Shown here: piece by piece, positions 32,470 through 41,393 of the stretch | Layout: each line of letters begins with the position of its first letter | Position numbering within the stretch: the first letter of the stretch is position 1 | From: Actinocorallia herbida | GTDB lineage: Bacteria; Actinomycetota; Actinomycetes; Streptosporangiales; Streptosporangiaceae | DNA length: 64,000 nucleotides | Assembly (NCBI RefSeq): GCF_003751225.1 | Contig: NZ_RJKE01000001.1 | Coordinates: 6,138,001 to 6,202,000 of the forward strand | Reading direction: 5' to 3' | Made by a program: the position numbers and the translations under genes | The notes under the pieces: generated by a model | Database searches by the model: none | What the model saw: only the letters and a program-made list of their open reading frames with translations | Told to the model about the DNA's origin: nothing

Positions 32470-33459
32470 TCACGCCGGGGCAGGTAGCGCGTCGGAGGAA
32501 TGGCCCGGGAACAAGGCCTCCTCGGGGTTGATCAGAACCGCGGCGTTGTTGACGGCCGTGGCCGCCTCGCCGAAGCCGACGGAGATCAACCGCACTTTGC
32601 CGCGGTAGTCGGTGATGTCGCCGGCGGCGAAGACGCCTGGGACATTGGTGGACATGGCGGTGTCGACAGGGATGTGGCGGTTTCCCTGCACGTCGATCCC
32701 CCACTGCCGGATGGGACCGAGATTGGCGGTGAAGCCCAAGGCCGCGATCACTGCCTGGGCGGGTCGAACGATGGAGCCGCCCGGCCCGTTGATCTCGACA
32801 TGTTCGATCTGGCCGGTTCCGCCGATCTGCTTGACCTCCGCGTCAGTGATGACCTCAACGGCGGATGCCATGACCTGCGCAACGCTGTGGGCATGCGCCC
32901 GGAAGGCACCGCGCCGGTGCACGAGGGTGACCGACCGAGCGATGGGCGCCAGGCTGAGCGCCCAGTCGCAAGCGCTGTCTCCACCTCCGACGACGATCAC
33001 GTCCTGGTCGGCGTGCGCCTCCAGCGAGGGGACGAAGTAGGACAGGCCTCGTCCGTGCCAGTCGGCCCCCACAGGGAGTGGGCGAGGCGTGAAAGCGCCG
33101 ATGCCGCCGCTGATCACCACGGACCGGCACCGGATCGCGGTGCCGGCCGCGGTGGTGACCGTGAGCGCTCCGTCGTCGTCACGTACGAGGCCGTCCGCGC
33201 GCTCCCCCAACACGTAGCCGGGGGAGAACCGGTCGGCCTGCTCCTTCAGCGCTGCGACCAGATCCCGGCCGAGGACGGCGGGGAAGCCCGCGATGTCGTA
33301 GATCGGCTTTTCCGGATACATGGCGGAGATCTGGCCGCCGACCTCGGGCAGCGCGTCCACGACCGTCGTGCTCAAACCCCGGAAGCCCGCGTAGTAAGCG
33401 GCGTAGAGGCCGACAGGACCGGCCCCGATGACGACGAGGTCGCTGGCGAACATGCTCAT
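32470..33459 (-). CDS. FAD-dependent ferredoxin-NADP reductase (thioredoxin-reductase-like)
   Basis: A 329-residue two-dinucleotide-domain flavoprotein: FAD motif VVIGAGPVGLYAAYYAGFRG near residue 10, GGQISAMYPEKPIYDIAGFP, NADP motif VIVVGGGDSACDWALSLAP near 165, and NVPGVFAAGDITDYRGKVRL near 280. No CxxC pair, so it is a ferredoxin/flavodoxin reductase of the YumC type and not a thioredoxin reductase. ATG at 33459 overlaps the ligase stop and has a GGAGGAG site. Paired with the ferredoxin it probably replaces the reductase half of BoxA. Confidence 0.9.
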   Translation of the reverse strand: MSMFASDLVVIGAGPVGLYAAYYAGFRGLSTTVVDALPEVGGQISAMYPEKPIYDIAGFPAVLGRDLVAALKEQADRFSPGYVLGERADGLVRDDDGALTVTTAAGTAIRCRSVVISGGIGAFTPRPLPVGADWHGRGLSYFVPSLEAHADQDVIVVGGGDSACDWALSLAPIARSVTLVHRRGAFRAHAHSVAQVMASAVEVITDAEVKQIGGTGQIEHVEINGPGGSIVRPAQAVIAALGFTANLGPIRQWGIDVQGNRHIPVDTAMSTNVPGVFAAGDITDYRGKVRLISVGFGEAATAVNNAAVLINPEEALFPGHSSDALPAPA

Positions 33460-35015
33460 GAGTTCTCCTCCGGGGTGCGAAGGACTTCGACTGCCGCTGC
33501 GCGCAGGTCCACGCGGCGTACCTTTCCGGTCGCGGTCGTCGGCACGGAGTCCACGAACACCACACGGCGAGGCCGCTTGAAGGACGGAAGCCCCTCTCTG
33601 CAGAAGGAGATCAGCTCGTCTTCGGATACCGGAGAGGCGGCCACCACGTACGCGACCGGCTTCTCTAGATCGTCGGTGTCGAGTGCTGCGACGACCACCG
33701 CCTGCGCGACGGCCGGGTGGTCGAGGAGCCGCGTCTCGACCTCGGCCGGCGAAACCCAGATCCCACTGGCCTTGATCATGTCGCCGGTGCGACCCAGGCA
33801 GGTGTAGTAACCGTCCGCATCGCGGACGTAGGTGTCCCCGGTCTTCAGCCACTCGCCTTGGAAGACCTCACGTGAGGCGTCATAGCGCGACCAGTAGCCG
33901 GTCGCGGTGGACTCGCCGCGCACATAGAGCGTTCCGGGCTCGTCGTCGCCGGCTTCTTCTCCGAGCTCGTTCAGGATCCGGAGGTCGTATCCGGGAACGG
34001 CCTGCCCTGTCGTGCCGGGGCGTACGGCACCCTCTCTGTTCGACAGGAAGATGTGCAGCATCTCCGTCATGCCGATGCCGTCCAGGATCTCGATCCCGAA
34101 GCGGTCGGTCCAGCGCTGGTACAGCGGCGCGGGCAGAGGTTCGCCGGCCGAGGTGGTCAGGCGCACGCCGGAAAGGACATCAGCCGGAACGTCCGCACGC
34201 AGCATGTTCGCGAAGAACGTGGGTCCGGCGAAGAAGAGGGTCGCTCCGTATTGCGTGGCACGCTCGACCAGCAGATCCGGCCGCGACGGGGCAGACTCCA
34301 GGATGGCCGTCGCACCCGCGGCGAGCGGGAACAGCAGGGAGTTTCCGAGACCGTAGGCGAAGAACGCCTTGGCGGCGGAAAGACAGCGGTCGTCCGGTCG
34401 GATCCCGAGGACCTGGTCTCCGTAGGTCTCGCACACCACGCGGATGGACGCATGGCGGTGCATTGCCGCCTTCGGCATGCCGGTCGTTCCCGAGGTGTAG
34501 AGCCAGAACGCCGGCGAGTCGTCCTGCGTGTCGTAAGGCTTTCCCACCGGTTCGGACGCGGCCAAGTCGGTCAGTCGATGGACGGGCACGGAAGCACTGA
34601 GTGAGACGCCATCGGGCACCAGCACCGCATGCAGTTCGGGTGCCTCTGCCACGGCTTTCTCGGCGACCGCGGCGAAGGCGGAGGTGATGGCGAGGAAGGC
34701 GGCCCTCGAGTCACGCAGCAGGTCGGCCAGCCCGTCGGCGTGGAGCATCGTGGAGACGGGGACGGGAACAGCGCCGATCCGCATGGCGGCGAGGAAGACC
34801 GCGGCGAAGTCCGGGGTATCGGCCATGAACATCAGCAGGCGCTGTTCGGGGAGCAGTCCGGCGGCGCGCAGACCGTTCGCGGTGCGAACGACGCGGTCGT
34901 GGAGCTGGGCGTAGGTGATGTCTCCGCCGGGCCCGGTGAGGGCGAGCCGGGCGCCGCCGCCCTGCTCGACATGCCGGTCGAGCAGGTAGGCGGAGGCGTT
35001 GAAGGGTGCGCTCAT
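33456..35015 (-). CDS. Benzoate-CoA ligase family protein
   Basis: A 519-residue adenylate-forming ligase. N-terminus NASAYLLDRHVEQGGGARLA is typical of benzoate/aryl-CoA ligases. P-loop-like A3 motif FWLYTSGTTGMPKAAMH, the aryl-acid pocket stretch SAAKAFFAYGLGNSLLFPLA, A5 GIGMTEMLHIFLSNREG, A8 hinge GRTGDMIKASGIWVSP and catalytic Lys near the C-terminus in TATGKVRRVDLR. It forms benzoyl-CoA from benzoate, ATP and CoA, the entry step of the box pathway; related substrates cannot be excluded. 16 bases after BoxB. Confidence 0.92.
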   Translation of the reverse strand: MSAPFNASAYLLDRHVEQGGGARLALTGPGGDITYAQLHDRVVRTANGLRAAGLLPEQRLLMFMADTPDFAAVFLAAMRIGAVPVPVSTMLHADGLADLLRDSRAAFLAITSAFAAVAEKAVAEAPELHAVLVPDGVSLSASVPVHRLTDLAASEPVGKPYDTQDDSPAFWLYTSGTTGMPKAAMHRHASIRVVCETYGDQVLGIRPDDRCLSAAKAFFAYGLGNSLLFPLAAGATAILESAPSRPDLLVERATQYGATLFFAGPTFFANMLRADVPADVLSGVRLTTSAGEPLPAPLYQRWTDRFGIEILDGIGMTEMLHIFLSNREGAVRPGTTGQAVPGYDLRILNELGEEAGDDEPGTLYVRGESTATGYWSRYDASREVFQGEWLKTGDTYVRDADGYYTCLGRTGDMIKASGIWVSPAEVETRLLDHPAVAQAVVVAALDTDDLEKPVAYVVAASPVSEDELISFCREGLPSFKRPRRVVFVDSVPTTATGKVRRVDLRAAAVEVLRTPEENS

Positions 35016-35031
35016 GTGCGGCCTTCGACTT

Positions 35032-36450
35032 TCAGGCGAGGTGGACGTAGTCGTAATCGAAGGACTTGCCGTTGATTCCTTGGCGGGGCGGCGCGATCCA
35101 GGCCGCGACCTTTCCGCGCTCGTAAACCGGCTGCATCAGGGATCGGACGTAGGTCCTGTCGACCTCGGTGGGCAGCCACTTGCCCTTCTCGCGCTCCCAC
35201 ACGTCGGCGGGGATGAGCGAGCCGTCAGGGGTGGCCTGAACGCCGACGAACGCGCCGACCTGCCGGTTGAACGCCACGTGCGGCAGACGGAACCGCATGC
35301 TGAGCCCGGCGTCCTCCAGGATACGGTTCCAGCGGTTGACGCCGTTCTGGCAGTCGCCGATGTACTCGCGGCGAAGGTCCGTGTTGAGACCGACCAGCGC
35401 GGCCACCTCGGTCTGGCCTGCTCGACCGTCCACGACGGCGTCGACCAGGATCGATTCCTGCGTGAGCTTGTGGTCGTCGGAGCGGCGTTCCTCCGACCAG
35501 CGGCCTTTGAGCCCAGCGGTGAAGTAGTTGGCGACGTTGGTGGAGGTCTCGGAACCGAAGAGGTCGAGCGAGACGGAGTAGTGGAAGTTGAGGTACTTCT
35601 GAATGATGTCGAGGGGAATGCCGCCGTGCCCGATGACCTCATCGGTGTCGTGCTCGCGCATCAGTTCGACTGTCCGCTGGACCACCCGGTCGATGCCGGT
35701 CGTCCCAACGAACATGTGGTGAGACTCCTCCTTCAGCATGAACTCGCAGGTGCGGCTGAGCGGGTCGAACGCCGATTCCTTCAGCGTGCCGAGCTGGTAC
35801 TTGCCGTCCCGGTCGGTGAAATAGGTGAACATGAAGAAGGAGAGCCAGTCGGGGGTCTCCTCGTTGAAGGCGCCGAGGATCCGGGGGGACTCCTCGCTGC
35901 CGGAGTTGCGGTGCAGCAGTTCCTCGGCCTCTTCCCGGCCTTCGCGGCCGAAGTAGGCGTGCAGGAGGTAGACCATCGCCCACAGGTGGCGGCCCTCCTC
36001 CACGTTGACCTGGAAAAGGTTGCGCAGATCGTAGAGGCTTGGCGCGGTGGCCCCGAGGTTGCGCTGCTGCTCGACCGAGGCGGGCTCGGTGTCGCCCTGG
36101 ATGACGATGAGGCGCTGAAGGTCGGCGCGGTACTCGCCCGGGACCTGCTGCCAGGCCGCCTCGCCCTTGTGCTGGCCGAAGGCGATGCGCCGGTTCGGGT
36201 CGCGTTCAGCGAGGAAGATGCCCCAGCGGTAGTCGCGCATCGCGACGTGGCCGAAGTGCGCCCAGCCTTCGCGTCCGACGTTGATCGCCGTGCGCAGGTA
36301 GACGTCCTCGGTGGGCAGGGTCGGGCCCATGGAGTCCCACCAGGACAGGAAGTTGGGCTGCCAGGACTCCAGGGCCCGCTGGAGCCGACGGTCCTCGTGC
36401 AGGTCGACGTTGTTGGGAATCTTCTCGGAGTAGTCGGCGCTGATCGTCAT
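35032..36450 (-). CDS. boxB: Benzoyl-CoA 2,3-epoxidase subunit BoxB
   Basis: A 472-residue class I diiron oxygenase matching BoxB over its whole length. DYSEKIPNNVDLHEDRRLQR and WQPNFLSWWDSMGP at the N-terminus are characteristic. Diiron ligands are visible in QVNVEEGRHLWAMVYLL (about residue 150) and EFMLKEESHHMFVGTTG (about residue 240). With O2 and electrons from the reductase/ferredoxin it makes 2,3-epoxybenzoyl-CoA. Second gene of the operon, two bases after BoxC. This assignment anchors the pathway call. Confidence 0.96.
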   Translation of the reverse strand: MTISADYSEKIPNNVDLHEDRRLQRALESWQPNFLSWWDSMGPTLPTEDVYLRTAINVGREGWAHFGHVAMRDYRWGIFLAERDPNRRIAFGQHKGEAAWQQVPGEYRADLQRLIVIQGDTEPASVEQQRNLGATAPSLYDLRNLFQVNVEEGRHLWAMVYLLHAYFGREGREEAEELLHRNSGSEESPRILGAFNEETPDWLSFFMFTYFTDRDGKYQLGTLKESAFDPLSRTCEFMLKEESHHMFVGTTGIDRVVQRTVELMREHDTDEVIGHGGIPLDIIQKYLNFHYSVSLDLFGSETSTNVANYFTAGLKGRWSEERRSDDHKLTQESILVDAVVDGRAGQTEVAALVGLNTDLRREYIGDCQNGVNRWNRILEDAGLSMRFRLPHVAFNRQVGAFVGVQATPDGSLIPADVWEREKGKWLPTEVDRTYVRSLMQPVYERGKVAAWIAPPRQGINGKSFDYDYVHLA

Positions 36451-36452
36451 GG

Positions 36453-38132
36453 TCAGACTCGCTCCCTGTCGAAGTCGGCGCGCTGGCCGGTGCCGTACTT
36501 GCGCAAAGCGCCTTCGGACCCGGACGCGTTGGGGCGGTAGAAGATCCAGTTCTGCCAGGCCGAAAGACGCCCGAAGATCTTGGTCTCCACGGTCTCCGGA
36601 CCGGCGAACCGGTAGTTGGCCTCCAGGCCGGTGAGCGCGTCCGGGCTGAAGCTCACGCGCTCCTCGATCGCGATCCGCACCTCCTCGTCCCAGTCGATGT
36701 CGTCGGGGGCGAAGGTGACGAGGCCGAGCCGCTCGGCATCAGCGGCCGCGAGTGGAACGCCCTCGGACTTCTCTGCCGCGGCCAGAGCCTCGGGGTCACC
36801 CCAGAAGCGCGTGGCGAGACGGGTGAGGCCGTTGCCCATCGGCAGCGGGCCCAGGTTCATCGGGCCGACGGTGAGCGCCGCCGGTTCCGCATCGGGGTCG
36901 ACCTCCTCGAAGACGCCGGTGAGCTGGAAGGAGCGGTCCGCGGCCAGCGCAGGCTCCAGCAGGGAGCCGGCGAAGCAGCTACCGGGGTCGATGAGCGCGA
37001 TGAGGCTGCGGCTCGTCACGTCGAGGCGCTTGAAGGTCCTCTTCAGGTAGAGCGTGATCTCGCGGATCAGCCAGTCGTCGGCGTTCGCGAGCAGCAGGGC
37101 GTCGTAGGACAGGACCCGTCCGGCATCGCCGCGGGTGCGAATGACCCAGGTTCCCAGCCCTGACTCGTTCGCTCGCAGATCGAGGATCAGGTCGTCCAGC
37201 TCGCGCGCAAGCGCCAGCGTCCAGAAATCGGAGCCCTGGGCGTGAACGGCGGCAGCGTCCGCGGGCGCTTCGGCATCCGGACCGCGCAGGGTGATCTCGG
37301 CGACTCCCCGTCCGTGGTCCAGAGACGCCTCGACGTACCGGTATCCGATACGGTCCGCCGACCTGGTCTTCTGCAGAGGAGGCAGCGCGATTCCGGCGGC
37401 CTCTGCGGGCCGGTCGGATTTGGCGGCGAGCTCGGCGGCCCTCCTCGCCACGGACTCGTCCCACGTGCCGCGGGGCACCGCCTCGTCCACGAGCTTCCAT
37501 TGGACGGCCCGCTTGCCGCCCACGCCCTCGGCTTTGGTGGAGAAGTAGTCCGCGAGGTCGCGGCGCGCGTGGCGCTTGTCCACGACCCGGGTCAGGCCGC
37601 CGGTCCCAGGCAGCACGCCCAGCAGTGGCAGCTCGGGTAGCGAGACCATCGACGACCGGTCGTCGATCAGCATGATGTGGTCGCACGCCAGCGCGAGTTC
37701 GTAGCCTCCGCCGGAGGCGGTGCCGTTGAGCGCGGCCAAGTAGGTCTGGCCGGAGTTCGCGCTGGCGTCTTCGATGCCGTTGCGGGTCTCGTTGGTGAAC
37801 TTGCAGAAGTTCACCTTCCAGGCGTGGGTGGAAGCGGCGAGCATGCGGATGTTCGCTCCCGCACAGAACACCTTCTCCTTGCCGCCGGTGACGACGACCG
37901 TGCCGACCTCCGGATGCTCGAAGCGCAGCCGCTGCACGGCGTCGTACAGCTCGATGTCGACGCCCAGGTCGTAGGAGTTCAGCTTGAGTTCGTAGCCCGG
38001 GACGAGTCCGCCCTGTTCATCTACATCCATCGTGAGTGTGGCAACAGGACCGTCAAACGCCAAACGCCAGTGGCGGTAGCGGGACGGATCCGTCTGAAAC
38101 TCGACACGACCAGTGTCGGCCAAGCGAGCCAT
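36453..38132 (-). CDS. boxC: 2,3-epoxybenzoyl-CoA dihydrolase BoxC
   Basis: A 559-residue tandem crotonase-fold protein, the BoxC length. N-terminus FQTDPSRYRHWRLAFDGPVA; first unit with VVVTGGKEKVFCAGANIRML, GTASGGGYELALACDHIMLI and SMVSLPELPLLGVLPGTGGL; second diverged unit with LYLKRTFKRLDVTSRSLIAL and IDPGSCFAGSLLEPALAADR. It hydrolyses the epoxide ring to 3,4-dehydroadipyl-CoA semialdehyde and formate. ATG at 38132 has a GGGAGG site; upstream frame is shadow. First gene of the ten-gene operon. Confidence 0.96.
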   Translation of the reverse strand: MARLADTGRVEFQTDPSRYRHWRLAFDGPVATLTMDVDEQGGLVPGYELKLNSYDLGVDIELYDAVQRLRFEHPEVGTVVVTGGKEKVFCAGANIRMLAASTHAWKVNFCKFTNETRNGIEDASANSGQTYLAALNGTASGGGYELALACDHIMLIDDRSSMVSLPELPLLGVLPGTGGLTRVVDKRHARRDLADYFSTKAEGVGGKRAVQWKLVDEAVPRGTWDESVARRAAELAAKSDRPAEAAGIALPPLQKTRSADRIGYRYVEASLDHGRGVAEITLRGPDAEAPADAAAVHAQGSDFWTLALARELDDLILDLRANESGLGTWVIRTRGDAGRVLSYDALLLANADDWLIREITLYLKRTFKRLDVTSRSLIALIDPGSCFAGSLLEPALAADRSFQLTGVFEEVDPDAEPAALTVGPMNLGPLPMGNGLTRLATRFWGDPEALAAAEKSEGVPLAAADAERLGLVTFAPDDIDWDEEVRIAIEERVSFSPDALTGLEANYRFAGPETVETKIFGRLSAWQNWIFYRPNASGSEGALRKYGTGQRADFDRERV

Positions 38133-38161
38133 GGGCCCTCCCAGTTCCTCGGTTGGCCCAC

Positions 38162-38189
38162 ACTCTACATTTTCATCATGTGACGTCAA
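38162..38189 (-). promoter_or_regulatory. Predicted promoter of the box operon
   Basis: On the minus strand TTGACG (38189-38184) is followed after 16 bp by TAGAGT (38167-38162), placing transcription about 20-25 bp before the BoxC start. The -35 lies in the palindrome TGACGTCA (38181-38188), a possible regulator site. The region is the only AT-rich gap before the operon. Confidence 0.5.
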
Positions 38190-38203
38190 TACTTCGTAGA
38201 ACT

Positions 38204-39115
38204 TTATTGCAGGGTTGGCAGCCCCCTGCCGATTCGCACCGCGATCTCGCGGAACCACATGTGCGCCGGCTCGTGATCATGGATGGGGTGCCACCACAAC
38301 GCCTCCTTGACCGGCACCGCCTCGAAGGGGCAGGGCAGCAGGCGGACAGGGGCCCTCCCTCGCAACTTCTCAGCGAGTCGGCGCTGTATGAGCGCGATCC
38401 TGCGCGTGCCCGCCACGAACTCCGGCAGCAGCACGAAGCTGTGCACCGATACCTGGATCTGCGGCTCCAGGCCCAACATCGCGATCTGTCGCACGACCGG
38501 AGCATCGTAGGGCCGCTGATAGGCCACCCAGGGGAGTCGCCTGAGGTCCTCCAGCGTCAGCACAGGCCCGACATCGGGGTGGTCGTCCGCGACCATGCAC
38601 ACCCACTCGTCGTCGTACACGTCCGCACTCGGCAACCCGCTGATGACGCCGTGCGGCATGAGCATCCCGTCGACGCCGGCCAGCGCGACCTGGGGGTTCT
38701 CCACGATCGTCGGATCGACATTGGCGAACCTCAGCCGGATGTTCGGCGCACGAAGACTCAGGACGCGGGCGAGCTCGATACCGAAGACGGCGATCACGTA
38801 GTCGGAGGCGAAGAGCAGAAACTCGCGCTCCTCGGTCGCCGGGTCGAACTCCGCCTTGCTGGCGAACAGCTCGTCCAAGATCCGGTAGGCGCTGGCGGAG
38901 CGGATCCGCAGCGACTCACCCAGCGGTGTCAGCTCATAGCCGTTGCCCTGGCGGACCAGCAGCTCGTCTCCGAAATGCTTCCGCAGACGGCTGAGGGCCC
39001 CACTCGCCGCAGGCTGGCTGAGGCCGATCCTCTGACCGGCCCTCGTGACGTTGCGCTCCTCCAGCAGCGCCCGCAGCGCCACCAGAAGATTCAGGTCGAG
39101 ACTCGCGAGCTGCAT
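38204..39115 (-). CDS. LysR family transcriptional regulator (module 1)
   Basis: A 303-residue LysR-type activator. HTH: SLDLNLLVALRALLEERNVT, AGQRIGLSQPAASGALSRLR, then KHFGDELLVRQGNGYELTPL. Effector domain with LPWVAYQRPYDAPVVRQIA and the ending LPCPFEAVPVKEALWWHP, a NodD/LinR-like subtype. It is divergent from the catabolic operon starting at 39266 and is a sister of the LysR at 51974 (same ending and same HTH). It likely activates the ring-cleavage operon in response to an aromatic inducer. Confidence 0.93.
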   Translation of the reverse strand: MQLASLDLNLLVALRALLEERNVTRAGQRIGLSQPAASGALSRLRKHFGDELLVRQGNGYELTPLGESLRIRSASAYRILDELFASKAEFDPATEEREFLLFASDYVIAVFGIELARVLSLRAPNIRLRFANVDPTIVENPQVALAGVDGMLMPHGVISGLPSADVYDDEWVCMVADDHPDVGPVLTLEDLRRLPWVAYQRPYDAPVVRQIAMLGLEPQIQVSVHSFVLLPEFVAGTRRIALIQRRLAEKLRGRAPVRLLPCPFEAVPVKEALWWHPIHDHEPAHMWFREIAVRIGRGLPTLQ

Positions 39116-39123
39116 GACGCTCC

Positions 39124-39151
39124 CATCAGTTTGACCAATGCGCTCATCAGT
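39124..39151. promoter_or_regulatory. Direct repeat in LysR / cyclase divergent promoter
   Basis: CATCAGT at 39124-39130 and again at 39145-39151, 21 bp apart (two helical turns), just upstream of the LysR start. Location suits LysR-type binding, but this is inference. Confidence 0.3.
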
Positions 39152-39265
39152 GGAATCGATTTCCCAGATTGTGCTCTTTGTCTCACCATAAGGGACACAG
39201 AACGGAGGAAATCCCTTGGAAACAAATCTGTGCCCGCCTCGTTCGCCCTGGCTGGAGGCATGATC

Positions 39266-40222
39266 GTGGATCGCGCGGACCCCGAAGGAGCGATCGCCGC
39301 CGCGGCCGTCGCATGCTCGAACTGGGGCCGGTGGGGCGAGGACGACGTGCTCGGCACCGTCAATTACCTCGATGAGGCCAAGCGCCGCGAGGCGGCGGCA
39401 CTCGTGCGCCAGGGCGTGTCGTTCTCGCTGTCGCAGCGATTCGAGATGGGCGGCCCGCAGAAGGGATGGCGCAGGCGCACCAACCCAGTGCACACCATGC
39501 TCGACACCGGCGCCGACGCCGTTCTCGGCCACCAGGGGTTCCCGCACGGGTTCGGCGGCGCGGACGACGTGATCGCCATGCCCCTCCAGTGCTCCACCCA
39601 GTGGGACGGGCTCGGCCACATCTTCGACCACGGCAAGGCCTGGAACGGCAGGGCCGCCGAGCAGGTCGTCACTTCGGACGGCGACAGGGTCACCGGCATC
39701 GAGCACATGGCCGCCGCCGTCACCGGCCGTGGCGTCCTCCTGGACGCAGGACGCCACCTCGGTACGGACGGCGAACTGCCCGACGGTTTCGCGATCACCA
39801 CCGAGCATCTCCTGGCCGTCATCGCGGCGGAGGACGTCGTCGTCGGCCGCGGCGACATCGTCCTCGTGCGCACCGGGCAGCTCACACGCGCCCGGCGCGA
39901 TGGTTGGGGTGACTACGCGGGAGGCGCCGCCCCTGGCCTGTCGTTCACCACCGCGCAGTGGCTGCACGACAGCGAGATCGCCGCGATCGCCACGGACACC
40001 TGGGGCTTCGAGGTCCGCCCGAACGAGTTCGAAGGTGCCTTCCAGCCTTTGCACCAGGTCGCAATCCCCCACATCGGCCTGCTCATCGGCGAGATGTGGG
40101 ACCTGGACGCCTTGGCCGAGCACTGCGCGGCCGACGGCGTCTACGAATTCCTGCTCACCGCCGCGCCCATCCCCGTCACCGGCGCGGTCGGTTCCCCCGT
40201 AAACCCCATCGCAGTCAAGTGA
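39266..40222 (+). CDS. Cyclase family protein (kynurenine-formamidase-like hydrolase)
   Basis: A 318-residue member of the cyclase/KynB/isatin hydrolase fold. SNWGRWGEDDVLGTVNYLDE at the N-terminus, metal-binding QWDGLGHIFDHGKAWNG (HxxxDH-type site), GRGVLLDAGRHLG, GDIVLVRTGQLTRARRDGW and the AIATDTWGFEVRPNEFEGAF segment. The family opens amide, lactone or formyl bonds with Mn or Zn. GTG at 39266 follows GGAGG by seven bases; an ATG at 39260 lies too close to it. First gene of module 1. Confidence 0.88.
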   Translation: MDRADPEGAIAAAAVACSNWGRWGEDDVLGTVNYLDEAKRREAAALVRQGVSFSLSQRFEMGGPQKGWRRRTNPVHTMLDTGADAVLGHQGFPHGFGGADDVIAMPLQCSTQWDGLGHIFDHGKAWNGRAAEQVVTSDGDRVTGIEHMAAAVTGRGVLLDAGRHLGTDGELPDGFAITTEHLLAVIAAEDVVVGRGDIVLVRTGQLTRARRDGWGDYAGGAAPGLSFTTAQWLHDSEIAAIATDTWGFEVRPNEFEGAFQPLHQVAIPHIGLLIGEMWDLDALAEHCAADGVYEFLLTAAPIPVTGAVGSPVNPIAVK

Positions 40223-40229
40223 GGCCCCC

Positions 40230-41357
40230 ATGGCAGCAGTAGAGAACGTCCTCGTCATCGGCTGCGGCACCGCAGGATCCGCGCTCGCCATCCTGCTCTC
40301 CCGAGGCGGCATCGCCGTCGAGATCGCCGAGATCAAGCCCAGCCTGAACGCCCTCGGTTCCGGCATCACCCTTCAGGGGAACGCGCTGCGCGTGCTGCGC
40401 GACCTCGGTGTCTGGGACAAGGTCTCGGCCGTCGGGTTCCCCTTCGAGAGCCTCGGTCTGCGCGCCCCCGACGGCTCGCTCCTCGCCGAGATCCCCGACG
40501 CCCGCACCGGCGGCGACGACCTGCCGGCCACCCTCGGCATGAACCGCCCCGAACTGTCGGCGATCCTGAACGAGGAAGCTCAGGCCGCAGGCACGACCAT
40601 TCGCACCGGCCTCACCGTCGACGCCCTCACCGACACCGACGACGGCGTCCTGGTCGCCTTCTCCGACGGCACCACCGGCACGTACGACCTGGTCGTCGGC
40701 GCCGACGGCATCCGCTCCAAAGTCCGCGGCCTGATCGGCATCGACGTCAGCCCGAAGCCCGCGGGCATGGGCATCTGGCGGGTGCACACCAAGCGGCCCA
40801 AGGACATCGAGCGCACCGACCTCATCTACGGCGGCCCCGCCTTCATCGCCGGGTACTGCCCGACCAGTGCCGACACCATGTACGCCTACCTCGTCGAGGA
40901 GGCCCGCCCGCGCGAGTCGATCAACGACGCCGACAAGCCCGCTCACATGCTGGCGCTGGCCGAGGGCTACGGCGGAGCGTGGGAGGAGATCCGCACCGAC
41001 ATCACCGACCCTGACCGGATCAACTACACCTGGTTCGAGTCCCTCCTGGTGGAACGTCCGTGGAACCGCGGCCGGACCATCCTGATCGGTGACGCCGCCC
41101 ACGCCTGCCCGCCCACCCTCGCCCAGGGCGCGGCCCAGTGCCTGGAGGACGCCTGGGTCCTGGCCGAGCTCCTGCTCGCCGCCGACACCCTGGACCAGAG
41201 CCTCTTCGACACCTTCATGGACCGCCGCTACGACCGGGTCAAGACGGTCGTCGAGGGCTCCCTCCAGCTCGTGGCCTGGCAGCTCGCCCACGTCACCGAC
41301 GCCGACGTCCCGGGCCTCATGGGATCCATCGCCGCGACCGTCAGCCAGCGCCCCTAG
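40230..41357 (+). CDS. FAD-dependent monooxygenase (group A hydroxylase)
   Basis: A 375-residue aromatic hydroxylase of the PHBH fold. FAD motif NVLVIGCGTAGSALAILLSR at residue 6, LVVGADGIRSKVRGLIG (DG motif) near 155, and RGRTILIGDAAHACPPTLAQ (GD motif) near 285. It is expected to hydroxylate an aromatic ring ortho to an OH with NAD(P)H and O2, creating the catechol for the dioxygenase encoded next. Distinct from, but the same family as, the enzyme at 58838. Seven bases after the cyclase gene. Confidence 0.93.
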   Translation: MAAVENVLVIGCGTAGSALAILLSRGGIAVEIAEIKPSLNALGSGITLQGNALRVLRDLGVWDKVSAVGFPFESLGLRAPDGSLLAEIPDARTGGDDLPATLGMNRPELSAILNEEAQAAGTTIRTGLTVDALTDTDDGVLVAFSDGTTGTYDLVVGADGIRSKVRGLIGIDVSPKPAGMGIWRVHTKRPKDIERTDLIYGGPAFIAGYCPTSADTMYAYLVEEARPRESINDADKPAHMLALAEGYGGAWEEIRTDITDPDRINYTWFESLLVERPWNRGRTILIGDAAHACPPTLAQGAAQCLEDAWVLAELLLAADTLDQSLFDTFMDRRYDRVKTVVEGSLQLVAWQLAHVTDADVPGLMGSIAATVSQRP

Positions 41358-41393
41358 TCCACCCATCCACCTTCAGACAACCGGGAGACGATC

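Noticed and set aside
40215-41366. Long minus-strand frame opposite the FAD monooxygenase
   Set aside because: Gly/Val/Asp-rich shadow with no motif; the plus-strand gene has clear FAD motifs and operon spacing.
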